NCBI GenBank assembly: GCA_020638495.1
Contig: JACKIN010000018.1
Coordinates: 10,070 to 74,069, forward strand
DNA length: 64,000 bases
Source: Geminicoccaceae bacterium
GTDB lineage: Bacteria > Pseudomonadota > Alphaproteobacteria > Geminicoccales > Geminicoccaceae
Direction: 5' to 3'
Position numbers and translations under genes: made by a program
The notes under the pieces: model-generated
What the model was told of the DNA's origin: nothing
Database searches by the model: none
What the model saw: the letters and a program-made list of their open reading frames with translations, nothing else
Part shown: positions 1-9,756 of the stretch, piece after piece
Layout of the letters: each line of letters begins with the position of its first letter
Position numbering within the stretch: the first letter of the stretch is position 1

Positions 1-395
1 AGCGGCTTGGCGACCTCTTCGCCGCCGGCGTGCAGGCGGCGCGCCCCGACACCAGCCCGGCCGAAATCGAGAAGCAGCGGGCCGCACCGTTGCGCGCGCC
101 GGTGATCCTGATCGCCATCAGCCGGGCGGACCCGAACCATCCGAAGATCCCGCTCTGGGAGCAGGAGGCCTCGGCGGCCTGCGCCGTGCAGAACCTGCTG
201 CTCGCGGCGCACGCCATGGGCTTCGCCGGCAAGTGGGCGAGCGGCGGTCCGGCTGCCGCCCAGGCAGTCTGCACGGGCCTTGGGCTGGCGCCGAACGAGC
301 GCATCATCGGCATCATCTATCTCGGCAGCCCCATGGATCGGCAGAGCCTGCCGCCCCGCCCGGCGCCGGAGGCGATCGCCGAGAGCTGGCCGTGA
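1..395 (+). CDS. Nitroreductase family protein (5' end outside the window)
   Basis: The reading frame is open from position 3 to the stop at 393-395, so only the C-terminal 130 or so residues are present. The piece has the features of the nitroreductase fold: an ILIAISRADP strand, the segment WEQEASAACAVQNLLLAAHAMGFAGKW, and a C-terminal GIIYLGSP strand. In this family these build the FMN pocket and dimer interface, and members reduce nitro compounds, quinones or flavins with NAD(P)H. The pattern resembles the short YdjA-like branch. A GTG at 30 is in frame but is probably internal. A small lipoprotein gene follows after 7 bases. Confidence 0.8.
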   Translation, partial: RLGDLFAAGVQAARPDTSPAEIEKQRAAPLRAPVILIAISRADPNHPKIPLWEQEASAACAVQNLLLAAHAMGFAGKWASGGPAAAQAVCTGLGLAPNERIIGIIYLGSPMDRQSLPPRPAPEAIAESWP

Positions 396-402
396 CGGCG
401 CC

Positions 403-669
403 ATGACGCCGGCGTCACGGCTGGTTCTCGCTGCCTGCCTCGCCCTTGGTGCCTGCGAGGCAGGGCCGACCATGGAGGAGCTGCGAACGGCCGACATCGC
501 CGCCTGCTCGGCTGCCGGGTTTCAGTCCGGCAGCGACGCCGAGCGCCTCTGCCTGCTCCTGCAGGAGACCAATCGGCGGCTGGAGGGTGTGGAGCGGCGG
601 ATGAACTTCCTCGAGGTCGACACGCGCCGCTTGAGCGGCTACGGCCGTTGCGGGCCCAGCTCGTGCTGA
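403..669 (+). CDS. Small putative lipoprotein, 88 aa
   Basis: The protein starts with a short signal peptide (MTPASRLVLAACLALGAC). The segment LGAC looks like a lipobox, which would place a lipid-modified cysteine at residue 18. After cleavage about 70 residues remain, with a helical stretch around residues 47-72 (LCLLLQETNRRLEGVERRM) that could form a short coiled coil, and four further cysteines. I recognise no family. It starts 7 bases after the nitroreductase stop, so the two may be co-transcribed. It converges on the MTA/SAH nucleosidase gene. Confidence 0.6.
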   Translation: MTPASRLVLAACLALGACEAGPTMEELRTADIAACSAAGFQSGSDAERLCLLLQETNRRLEGVERRMNFLEVDTRRLSGYGRCGPSSC

Positions 670-685
670 CCGCCAGCGGGCGGGA

Positions 686-1438
686 TCAGAGGACCGGCAG
701 CAGGTGACGCAGGATCGCCGCCGAGCCGAAAGCGGTTTCCTCGACGAAGCGGCCGAAATCGAAGTGCGATTCGGCACCGGCGAGATCGGAGAGGGCGCGG
801 ATCACGAGATGCGGCAGGCCGAACGCCTCGGCGACCTGGCCAATGGCGCCGCCCTCCATCTCGACCGCCCGGCCGCCGAGCTCCTGAAAGAGGCGCTGCC
901 GCGTCGCCTCGCAATTGAGGAACTGGTCGCCCGTGAGGATCGTGCCAAAGGTGATCCTGGGCGGCCGGCCCGTGCCGCCCGCGGCCGGCGAGAGCGGCGG
1001 CAAAGCGAAGTCGTCGAGCCGCTGGCGGATTTGCTGGAGAAGCGGCGCCGGCACCGTGTAGCCGAGCTGGTCGGTCGGGTTGAAGAAGGGGACGTGGCCC
1101 GCCTGATAGGTGTGGGTCCGTTCGCCCTGGAGCACGCCGGCATCGTGCTGCAGCGTGCGCTCGCCGATGACGATGTCGCCGACCGCGAGGTCCGGGTCGA
1201 GCCCGCCGGCCACGCCCGAGAACACAAGCGTGCCACAGGCGAAACGGTCGGCGAGCAGGGTGGCGGTCAGCGCCGCGTTGACCTTGCCGACGCCGCCACC
1301 GACCAGCACCACGGCCCGGCTATCCAACGTGCCGGACAGGAATTCGACGCCACCATGTATATGCCGCTCGACCTCGCCGAGCGCTGCCGCCAGATGGCCG
1401 AGCTCCTGGGGGATCGCGCAGATGATGCCGATGCTCAT
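686..1438 (-). CDS. mtnN: 5'-methylthioadenosine/S-adenosylhomocysteine nucleosidase
   Basis: This 250-residue protein belongs to the PNP/UDP phosphorylase superfamily. It should hydrolyse MTA and SAH to adenine plus the thioribose in the cytosol, clearing by-products of SAM use. The N-terminus MSIGIICAIPQEL carries the glutamate typical of the family near residue 12. The substrate motif VEMEGGAIGQVA lies at about residues 191-202 and the catalytic aspartate is in RALSDLAG near residue 217. The start codon follows a strong GAGGAGG ribosome-binding site. It is divergent from the VOC gene. A futalosine hydrolase is the main alternative within this superfamily. Confidence 0.85.
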   Translation of the reverse strand: MSIGIICAIPQELGHLAAALGEVERHIHGGVEFLSGTLDSRAVVLVGGGVGKVNAALTATLLADRFACGTLVFSGVAGGLDPDLAVGDIVIGERTLQHDAGVLQGERTHTYQAGHVPFFNPTDQLGYTVPAPLLQQIRQRLDDFALPPLSPAAGGTGRPPRITFGTILTGDQFLNCEATRQRLFQELGGRAVEMEGGAIGQVAEAFGLPHLVIRALSDLAGAESHFDFGRFVEETAFGSAAILRHLLPVL

Positions 1439-1496
1439 CGGTCCTCCTCAATGGTCCAGCGCGTGTCGGCAAGGCGGTAGCGAAAGGACCGAAGCC

Positions 1497-2345
1497 ATGC
1501 AACGCGCGATCACCGGGCTCGACCACCTGATCGTCGGCGTGCGCGACCTCGAGGCGGCACGTGGCATCTGGGCGCGGCTCGGCTTCAACTCTACGCCCCG
1601 CGGCCGGCATGTCGGCTGGGCGACCGCCAATTACTGCATCATGTTCGAGGACGACTATCTGGAGTTGCTCGGCATCGTCGATCCCGCCGGCTTCACCAAC
1701 GGGCTCGACGAGCGATTGGCAGCGGGCGAGGGGCTCATGGGCCTCGCCCTCGGCACCAGCGACGCGGCGCAGACCGCGGCGGCCTGGCGGGCTGCCGGTC
1801 TCGCCTCGGCGCGCACCGCCGCGCTCGGCCGGCTGCTCGAGAGTGGCGACGAGCCGGTCGAGCTTCGCTTCGAGACCGTGATCCTGGATGCGGCGGAACG
1901 GACCGGGCTCGGCATCTTCGCCTGCCGCCACCTCACGCCCGGGCCGATGCGCCGGCCGGCCTGGCTCCGGCATCCCAACGGCGCCAGGCGGATCGCCGGG
2001 CTCACCGTCGTCGCTGACGACATCGAGCCGCTCCGGGCGGCGGCTGAGCGGCTCGTCGGTAGTGCGGCAATGAGCCGCACCGACTCGCTCTGGACCATCC
2101 AGACGGGCACAGCCCCGGTGATCCTCTGCCGCCCGCAGGACGCGCTGCTGCTGCATCCCGACTGGGAGCCGTCGGCCGGAGCAGGCCCGACGCTCCATCA
2201 GATCCTCGAGATCGGCGTCACCGATCTCGAGGAGACCGCACGTTTTCTTGCGCTGCAGCATGTTAGCTGCCGCCGCGGGCAGGCTGGCGCGCTGCTCGTC
2301 GAGCCGGAATCGGCAACTGGTGTCGATCTCGCCTTCGTCGCCTGA
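1497..2345 (+). CDS. VOC superfamily (glyoxalase-like domain) protein, 282 aa
   Basis: The N-terminus (residues 6-40: TGLDHLIVGVRDLEAARGIW, then a GFNSTPRGRH loop) is a typical beta-alpha-beta-beta-beta module of the vicinal oxygen chelate fold. A second module begins near residue 155 (RRIAGLTVVADDIEPLR). Such proteins usually bind a divalent metal and act as lyases, isomerases or dioxygenases. The substrate cannot be read from the sequence. The ATG at 1497 has an AAAGGA ribosome-binding site. An upstream extension of the open frame overlaps the opposite-strand mtnN and is not credible. Confidence 0.75.
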   Translation: MQRAITGLDHLIVGVRDLEAARGIWARLGFNSTPRGRHVGWATANYCIMFEDDYLELLGIVDPAGFTNGLDERLAAGEGLMGLALGTSDAAQTAAAWRAAGLASARTAALGRLLESGDEPVELRFETVILDAAERTGLGIFACRHLTPGPMRRPAWLRHPNGARRIAGLTVVADDIEPLRAAAERLVGSAAMSRTDSLWTIQTGTAPVILCRPQDALLLHPDWEPSAGAGPTLHQILEIGVTDLEETARFLALQHVSCRRGQAGALLVEPESATGVDLAFVA

Positions 2346-2650
2346 CCTCGCCCGGACGAGCATTCTACATCTGCCGACGAGTATTCTGGGCCGGCATGCG
2401 AAGGGCGACATTGCAAGTATTTTAGCTGAATCGAAATCAATTCAAGGTAGAATAAGATAGGGCTTTTTGTTACGTTCCTGGGTAGCGGGGCGTGATCGGT
2501 TAAGGGCCTGTTAACCAAGCTTCCGGCAACATCCATCGATCGTGCCTGTCTGGTGACCTTCGCCGCACGCTTTCGTCTCGCGAGTGCGGCGAATTCGTCC
2601 GGCCGCCGCGGCATCGTCGCGGCCGCCATCCTCGAGCTGGAGTGGGTTCC
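2346..2650. other. 305-base intergenic region with promoter-like A+T-rich stretch
   Basis: No credible gene lies here. Bases 2395-2485 are clearly richer in A+T than the surroundings, as expected of a promoter. A CtrA-type box sits at 2500-2515, and an SD sequence (GGAG at 2639-2642) precedes the ATG at 2651. A short T run at 2463-2468 has no stem in front of it, so I do not call a terminator. Confidence 0.55.
2500..2515 (+). promoter_or_regulatory. CtrA-type box TTAA-N7-TTAAC
   Basis: TTAA at 2500-2503, seven bases, then TTAAC at 2511-2515. This is an exact match to the full binding motif of the alphaproteobacterial cell-cycle regulator CtrA. It is also embedded in a GGTTAA-N7-TTAACC inverted repeat. 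It lies about 135 bases before the ExbB-like operon, within an A+T-rich promoter region. Binding is inferred from the motif only. Confidence 0.5.
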
Positions 2651-3367
2651 ATGGCCTCGATACTCAGGGATGCCGACATCGTACCGACCAGGCCGCAACC
2701 GTCCGCGGTCCTGGGTTTCCTCACGGCGCTACCGTCCTCGCCTTTCGACTACCTGCTGCTCCTGCGCTTCGCGCTGCTCAACGTCTTCGGCGTGGCGCTC
2801 CTGGGCGCTGCCTGGCTCAATGGCCTGCTGACACCGGTCTTTGTCGCCGATTCCACCGGCATCGTCGTCCTGATCGCCGTCACCTTCCTCGCCGGCCTCG
2901 GACTCTGCGCCCGCCGCGTCCTGCAGACCAGCATCGAGCTCAACGCGGTGCGCAGCAGCCTGCCGGGGCGGGACTCGCGGGTCGGCGCCCATCTCGACCG
3001 GGCGCGGGCGACCGATGCCCAGGGCCGCGGCAACCTCGCCGCCGCCCTCAAGCTCAAGCTCGCCACCCGGATCGCACCGGTCAGGCACATCGCCAACAGC
3101 CTCGTGCTGCTCGGCCTGATCGGCACCGTGCTCGGCTTCATCATCGCCCTCTCGGGCGTCGATCCCGACCTCGCGGCCGATATCGGCGCCGTCGGCCCCA
3201 TGGTCTCGACGCTGATCGAGGGCATGGCCGTGGCCCTCTACACGACCCTCGCCGGCTCGGTCCTGAGCGTCTGGCTGATGATCAACTACCGCCTCCTGGA
3301 ATCGGGTGTCGTCCATCTGCTCACCCAGGTGGTCGAGCGCGGCGAGGCCCAGCATGGGCGGGCTTGA
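2651..3367 (+). CDS. MotA/TolQ/ExbB-type proton channel protein
   Basis: The 238-residue product has four likely membrane segments, at about residues 35-60, 70-95, 150-170 and 185-212. The third and fourth show the hallmark of the MotA/TolQ/ExbB family: LLGLIGTVLGFIIAL, then MVSTLIEGMAVALYTTLAG. These subunits form a ring that carries protons through the inner membrane and works with an ExbD/TolR/MotB partner. The ATG at 2651 has GGAG eight bases ahead; a GTG at 2642 is less likely. It overlaps the next gene by 14 bases, so the two are co-translated. No TonB, TolA or flagellar gene is nearby. Confidence 0.75.
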   Translation: MASILRDADIVPTRPQPSAVLGFLTALPSSPFDYLLLLRFALLNVFGVALLGAAWLNGLLTPVFVADSTGIVVLIAVTFLAGLGLCARRVLQTSIELNAVRSSLPGRDSRVGAHLDRARATDAQGRGNLAAALKLKLATRIAPVRHIANSLVLLGLIGTVLGFIIALSGVDPDLAADIGAVGPMVSTLIEGMAVALYTTLAGSVLSVWLMINYRLLESGVVHLLTQVVERGEAQHGRA

Positions 3368-3962
3368 ACCCTTCGATGACGACGAGACGGGGACGGTCTT
3401 TCGCGACGTCATCCTCCTCGCCCTCGCCGGGTTCGTCGCCATCGTGGTGATGATCCTGCCGCATCTCAACCCGCCCGACGCCCGCCAGGCGGACGCGATG
3501 GAGCCGCCCGGCAACGTCGTCGTCGAGGTGCGCTGGCCGGACGGCCTCGACACCGACATCGACCTCTGGGTGCAGGCCCCGGCCGACATCCCGGTCGGCT
3601 ACTCGAACAAGGGCGGTGCGGTCTTCAACCTTCTGCGCGACGATCTCGGCAAGCGCGCCGATGCTACCGGGCTCAACTACGAGGTGAGCTACTCGCGGGG
3701 CATCCTGCCGGGCGAGTACACGGTCAACGTCCACCTCTACCGCAACCCCGGGCGCACCTTGCCGGTGCCCGTCACCGTCGTCACCAGCGTCAAGAAGAGT
3801 GCCGAGGAATCGGCGCGGCAGATCCTGGCCAGCAAGGTCGACCTCACCCGCGAGGGCCAGGAGATCACCGCCTATCGCTTCCGGCTCGACGACCAGGGCG
3901 ACCTGGTCCCGGGCAGTGTCCACAACCTCCAGCGCCCCTTGCGCAACTGGAAGAAACGATGA
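3354..3962 (+). CDS. ExbD/TolR-like stator partner with a DUF2135-like periplasmic domain
   Basis: The 202-residue protein has a short acidic cytoplasmic tail (residues 5-11), one membrane helix at about 18-38, and a periplasmic domain. The helix begins RDVILLALAGF, so Asp18 sits where ExbD, TolR and MotB carry their proton-accepting aspartate. The rest (residues 52-150) contains VEVRWPDGLDTDIDLWV and GILPGEYTVNVHLY, which resembles the all-beta DUF2135/YfaP type rather than the usual ExbD domain. Together with the upstream gene it looks like a proton-driven stator pair whose output domain is new. The family assignment of the periplasmic part is my judgement from pattern only. Confidence 0.55.
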   Translation: MGGLEPFDDDETGTVFRDVILLALAGFVAIVVMILPHLNPPDARQADAMEPPGNVVVEVRWPDGLDTDIDLWVQAPADIPVGYSNKGGAVFNLLRDDLGKRADATGLNYEVSYSRGILPGEYTVNVHLYRNPGRTLPVPVTVVTSVKKSAEESARQILASKVDLTREGQEITAYRFRLDDQGDLVPGSVHNLQRPLRNWKKR

Positions 3963-4474
3963 CCGACGTCTCGGGCTTCTTCATCGTCGCCGCGGTGCTG
4001 GCCTTCATCCTGGCGACGCACGGCATCTGGGCACCACGCCGGTTGGGGGTGAAGATCTCGGCCTTGATCACCACCGCCCTGTTCCTGCCGCTGGCCTATG
4101 CGGCGACGCTGACCCTCCTGAGCAAGCCCAAGCCGGTCCACCTCGAATGGTGGCTGGCGCAGGCGGACGAGGCGACGGTGCTCGGCAGCTCGATGCGCGA
4201 GGGCGACGGCATCTATCTCTGGCTGCAGATGACCGAGCTGGTCGAGCCGCGCGCCTATGTCCTGCCCTGGGACCAGGCGCTGGCGCAGGAGCTGCAGGAG
4301 GCGCTGCGCCAGGCCGAGGAGAACGGCAGCGCCGTGCAGATGCGCCTGCCGTTCGAGCCCAGCCTCGACAACCGTGACCCCAAGTTCTACGCGCTGCCGC
4401 AGCCGGCCTTGCCGCCGAAGGAGCGGCTGGACGAGGGGCCGCAGATGTTCACCGGCCCCGGTCGGGAGGCCTGA
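3959..4474 (+). CDS. Membrane protein of unknown function, 171 aa, third gene of the stator operon
   Basis: The start overlaps the stop of the previous gene (ATGA), so translation is coupled. Two hydrophobic segments at about residues 7-24 and 34-54 suggest two membrane helices. A soluble tail of about 115 residues follows, rich in Glu, Gln and Pro, and contains YLWLQMTELVEPRAYVLPWDQALAQELQEALRQ in its middle. I do not recognise the family. Strict coupling to the ExbB-like and ExbD-like genes suggests a third subunit or partner of that complex. Confidence 0.65.
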   Translation: MTDVSGFFIVAAVLAFILATHGIWAPRRLGVKISALITTALFLPLAYAATLTLLSKPKPVHLEWWLAQADEATVLGSSMREGDGIYLWLQMTELVEPRAYVLPWDQALAQELQEALRQAEENGSAVQMRLPFEPSLDNRDPKFYALPQPALPPKERLDEGPQMFTGPGREA

Positions 4475-4546
4475 GGCGCTTGACGGCGCCGTCGCCAGCC
4501 GTCTTTGGTCCGGGCCTTGCCCGGGTCCGGCGGGAGGACCAACGAC

Positions 4547-5506
4547 GTGGTTGCGAAGAGGATGGGCGTGCTCGTGCTGCACGAGGGCGTCGACCAGTAC
4601 CTGGAGGAGCTGCGTCGGCGGTTCCCGGCTGTCGAGTTCCAACCCATCCGCCAGCCGGCCGGGCTGGAGGCCCTGAGCGGCTTTCCCGCCGCCATCGCCT
4701 ATAGCTGCGTCACCGACGGCTTTCCCCGCACCGAGCACGCGAGGCTCAGGGACTGGCCGGGCCTCGACTGGGTGCATGTCGGTGGCTCCGGCTTCGATCA
4801 TTTTGTCGCCGATGGGCCGCCCGGCTTCCTGCTCACCAACGGCGCCGGCGTGCTGGCACAGGAGCTCGCCCAGACCCTGCTCGGCGCCCTCATCGCCCTC
4901 AATCGCGGCTTCGTCGGCGCCCTGCGCGACCAGGATGCGGGACGCTGGCGACCCTGGAGCTTCGCCGCCCTCGGCGGGCAGACGCTTGTGATCGTCGGCA
5001 CCGGGGCGATCGGCACGGCCTTCGCGGCCCTGGCGAAAGCGCTTGGTCTCAGGGTCATCGGTGTCGCCCGGACGGCTGCGCCAAAGCCGCCTTTCGATCG
5101 GGTCGTGCCGCTCGCCGATCTCGCCTCGATCGCCGCCGAGGCGGACTATCTCAGCATCAATGTCCGGCTGACCGAGGCCACGCGGCACCTGATCGATGCA
5201 GCCTTGCTCGACGCCATGCGGCCTTCCGCCTTTCTCCTCAACGCGTCGCGGGGGGCCGTGGTCGACGAGGCGGCGCTGATCCGGGCCCTCGACGAGCGGC
5301 GCCTTGCCGGCGCCTATCTCGACGTGTTCGAGACCGAGCCCTTGCCCGAATCGAGCCCCTTCTGGCGGCTCGACAACGTGCTGATCACGCCGCATTGCAG
5401 CGACCGGGTCGCCGACTGGGAGCTGTGCCATGCCCGGTTCTTCATGGCCAATCTCGAGCGCCGGCTGGCCGGGCAGGAGCTCCTCAACCGCGTGGCGGGC
5501 GACTGA
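4547..5506 (+). CDS. D-2-hydroxyacid dehydrogenase (NAD-dependent)
   Basis: This 319-residue protein has the split fold of the D-isomer 2-hydroxyacid dehydrogenases. The Rossmann motif is VIVGTGAIGTAFA at about residues 144-156. The catalytic set appears as the Arg in LLNASRGAVVDEAAL, the Glu in DVFETEPLP, and the His in LITPHCS. Such enzymes reduce 2-keto acids such as glyoxylate or hydroxypyruvate, but the exact substrate is not evident. I chose the GTG at 4547 because GGGAGG lies nine bases ahead; an earlier in-frame start at 4505 has no such site. The stop abuts the prfC stop on the other strand. Confidence 0.8.
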   Translation: MVAKRMGVLVLHEGVDQYLEELRRRFPAVEFQPIRQPAGLEALSGFPAAIAYSCVTDGFPRTEHARLRDWPGLDWVHVGGSGFDHFVADGPPGFLLTNGAGVLAQELAQTLLGALIALNRGFVGALRDQDAGRWRPWSFAALGGQTLVIVGTGAIGTAFAALAKALGLRVIGVARTAAPKPPFDRVVPLADLASIAAEADYLSINVRLTEATRHLIDAALLDAMRPSAFLLNASRGAVVDEAALIRALDERRLAGAYLDVFETEPLPESSPFWRLDNVLITPHCSDRVADWELCHARFFMANLERRLAGQELLNRVAGD

Positions 5507-7120
<1,614 letters not shown>

Positions 7121-7252
7121 ACGGCCGGCTCGGCCGATCCTCGGCCGCCGGGACGGAAAACGATGGACACCGCCTAGCGCGAAACGGCCCGAGCCGCTAT
7201 GTCCCCGCCTTCAGGTGGCCCCACCCGTATGAACATCAAGGGACACGGACAC

Positions 7253-7804
7253 GTGCAACTCATGCGCAATCTTCTTCTCATCCTTTTCGGAGGCCTCGCT
7301 CTCGCCATGACCCCACCAGCCTCGGCCCAGAACGGCCTCGACCCCGAGAACACGCTCCTCATCGAGCTGGAGGCCGGCACCGTGACCGTCGAGCTCCTCC
7401 CCGACGTGGCCCCGCAGCATGTCGCCCGCGTCAAGGAGCTGGCGCGCGAAGGCTTCTATGACGGCGTCGTCTTCCACCGCGTGATCGATGGCTTCATGGC
7501 GCAGACCGGCGATCCGACCGGCACGGGCACCGGCGGCTCGTCGAAGCCCGACCTCAAGGCGGAATTCTCTAAGGAGCTGTTCAAGCGCGGGACCATCGGT
7601 GCGGCCCGCACCCAGAACCCGAACAGCGCCAACAGCCAGTTCTTCATCTGCTTCCAGCCCGCCCCGCACCTCAACGGCCAGTACACGGTCTGGGGCCGGG
7701 TGGTCGACGGCATGGAGCTGGTCGACGGCCTGGCCAAGGGCGAGCCGCCGCGCAACCCGGACCGCATGGTCAAGGTCAGCGTCCTGGCCGACCAGCCGGG
7801 CTGA
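7253..7804 (+). CDS. Secreted peptidyl-prolyl cis-trans isomerase, cyclophilin type
   Basis: The protein (183 aa) starts with a signal peptide ending around PASAQ, so it should act in the periplasm on exported proteins. The cyclophilin core is clear: FYDGVVFHRVIDGFMAQTGD carries the catalytic Arg, followed by NSANSQFFICF with the conserved Gln and Phe, and then a VWGRVVDGMELV strand. I chose the GTG at 7253 because AAGGGA lies nine bases ahead; an ATG at 7262 would give the same mature protein. The last line of the fold is complete, so it should be active. Confidence 0.88.
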   Translation: MQLMRNLLLILFGGLALAMTPPASAQNGLDPENTLLIELEAGTVTVELLPDVAPQHVARVKELAREGFYDGVVFHRVIDGFMAQTGDPTGTGTGGSSKPDLKAEFSKELFKRGTIGAARTQNPNSANSQFFICFQPAPHLNGQYTVWGRVVDGMELVDGLAKGEPPRNPDRMVKVSVLADQPG

Positions 7805-7847
7805 GCCCGACGCAGGCGACAGCCTTGCCGCTCGCGCCCTCGACGCC

Positions 7848-9698
7848 ATGCTGACTCTCACCAACCTGACACTCCGGATCGCCGGTCGGCCGCTGCTCGA
7901 GGCGGCCGACCTGCAGATCGCGCCCGGTCAGAAGGTCGGTCTGGTCGGCCGCAACGGCACCGGCAAGACCAGCCTCTTCCGGCTGATCCTGGGCGAGCTG
8001 CAGCCGGACGAGGGCGAGCTGCTGCTGCCGGCCAACTGGCGCATCGGCAGCGTCGCCCAGGATGCGCCCGGCGGCTCCAGGACACCGCTCGAGGCGGTGC
8101 TCGCCGCCGACCTCGAGCGCCAGGCGCTGCTCGACGAGCGCGGCCGCTCGCCCGCGGCCGAGCGCGTCGCCGATATCGAGATGCGGCTCCACGAGATCGG
8201 TGCCGAGGCGGCGCCGGCCAAGGCCGCCCGCATCCTCAAGGGCCTGGGCTTCGACGAGGCGATGCAGGGCCGGCCGCTCGCCAACTTCTCGGGCGGCTGG
8301 CGGATGCGCGTGGCCCTCGCGGCGACCCTCTTCGCCGAGCCGGATCTCCTGCTGCTCGACGAGCCGACCAACCATCTCGACCTCGAGGCCGCCCTCTGGC
8401 TCGAGGCCTATCTCAAGCGCTACCCGCGCACGCTCGTCCTGATCAGCCACGACCGCGACCTCTTGAACAGCATTCCCGACCGGATCGTCCATCTCGAGGC
8501 CCGGCAGCTCAAGGCCTATACCGGCAATTACGACACGTTCGACCGGATCCGCCGCGAGCAGCGCGAGCTTTTGGAGAAGCAGAAGAAGAGCCTGGACGCG
8601 CGCCGCAAGCACCTGCAGTCCTTCGTCGACCGCTTCCGCTACAAGGCGTCGAAGGCCACCCAGGCGCAGAGCCGGATCAAGATGCTGGAGAAGATGGGCA
8701 CCATCGCTCCGCCGCCGCCCGAGCCCGACGTCGTCTTCCAGTTCCCGGCACCGGACATGCCGCCGCCGCCCTTGATCACGCTCGACGATGCGGCGGTCGG
8801 CTACGGCGACACCCCGGTGCTCAGGGACCTCGATCTCCGGCTCGATCCCGATGATCGCATCGCGCTTCTGGGTGCCAACGGCAACGGCAAGTCGACGCTC
8901 GCCAAGCTCCTCTCGGGCCGGCTCGAGCCGATGCTGGGCGAGTTGCACCGCAGCCGCGGGCTGCGCGTCGGCTTCTTCGCCCAGCACCAGACCGAGGATC
9001 TCGAGCAGGACGACACGGCCCTGCAGCACCTGCAGCGCCTCCTGCCGAACGAGCGGGCCGAGCGCCTGCGCGCGCTCCTCGGCCGCTTCGGCCTGACCCA
9101 GGCGCGGGCCGAGACCAAGGCGCAGCATCTCTCGGGCGGCGAGAAGACGCGGCTCTGCCTCGCCATGGTGGCGCTCGCCAAGCCGCAGCTTTTGATCCTC
9201 GACGAGCCCTCGAACCACCTCGACATCGACAGCCGCGAGGCGCTGATCGAGGCGATCAACGAATTCCCGGGTGCCGTGGTGCTGATCAGCCACGACCGGC
9301 ATTTGGTGGAGCTCACCGCCGACCGCCTCTGGCTGGTCAAGGACGGCCGGGTGCGGGTCTATGACGGCGATCTCGAGAGCTATCGCACCGAGCTTCTGGC
9401 GCGCGCCGAGGGCGAGGGCCAGCGGCAGAAGGGCCGGCCGGCCCGTTCGGTGGGCGGCAGCGAGCGACGCCAGCTGTTGGCTCCCCTGCGCAAGGCGGTC
9501 AAGGACCTGGAGGCCGAGATCAGGCGACTCCAGGCCGACAGGACCCGGATCGAGCGGCGCCTCGCCGATCCCGCGACCTACCGGGGCGAGGCCGACATAG
9601 CCAACCTCGAGAGCGAGCGGCAGGGTATCGTCGCCGCCATCGCCCGGGCCGAGGAACGCTGGCTCGAGATCGAGGGTGAAATCGAGGCGGTCGGTTGA
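7848..9698 (+). CDS. ABC-F family ATPase (Uup/YheS type)
   Basis: The 616-residue protein has two ABC ATPase domains and no membrane segments. Domain 1 has Walker A GRNGTGKT (about residue 34), the signature FSGGW and Walker B LLLLDEPTNHLD. Domain 2 has Walker A GANGNGKS, the signature LSGGE and Walker B LLILDEPSNHLD. The charged linker at about residues 225-290 is the P-site tRNA interaction region of ABC-F proteins. A C-terminal coiled coil runs from about residue 545 to the end. ABC-F proteins act on ribosomes rather than transport. The ATG at 7848 lies 43 bases after the cyclophilin stop and has only a weak ribosome-binding site. Confidence 0.88.
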   Translation: MLTLTNLTLRIAGRPLLEAADLQIAPGQKVGLVGRNGTGKTSLFRLILGELQPDEGELLLPANWRIGSVAQDAPGGSRTPLEAVLAADLERQALLDERGRSPAAERVADIEMRLHEIGAEAAPAKAARILKGLGFDEAMQGRPLANFSGGWRMRVALAATLFAEPDLLLLDEPTNHLDLEAALWLEAYLKRYPRTLVLISHDRDLLNSIPDRIVHLEARQLKAYTGNYDTFDRIRREQRELLEKQKKSLDARRKHLQSFVDRFRYKASKATQAQSRIKMLEKMGTIAPPPPEPDVVFQFPAPDMPPPPLITLDDAAVGYGDTPVLRDLDLRLDPDDRIALLGANGNGKSTLAKLLSGRLEPMLGELHRSRGLRVGFFAQHQTEDLEQDDTALQHLQRLLPNERAERLRALLGRFGLTQARAETKAQHLSGGEKTRLCLAMVALAKPQLLILDEPSNHLDIDSREALIEAINEFPGAVVLISHDRHLVELTADRLWLVKDGRVRVYDGDLESYRTELLARAEGEGQRQKGRPARSVGGSERRQLLAPLRKAVKDLEAEIRRLQADRTRIERRLADPATYRGEADIANLESERQGIVAAIARAEERWLEIEGEIEAVG

Positions 9699-9756
9699 CG
9701 GCTGCGGCGCCGACCGCCATCTCGCCGTTCAGGCTCCAAGGAAAGGCAGGCAAGCC

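Noticed and set aside
2460..2475. Rho-independent terminator after the VOC gene
   Set aside because: A T run is present at 2463-2468, but no stem-loop precedes it.
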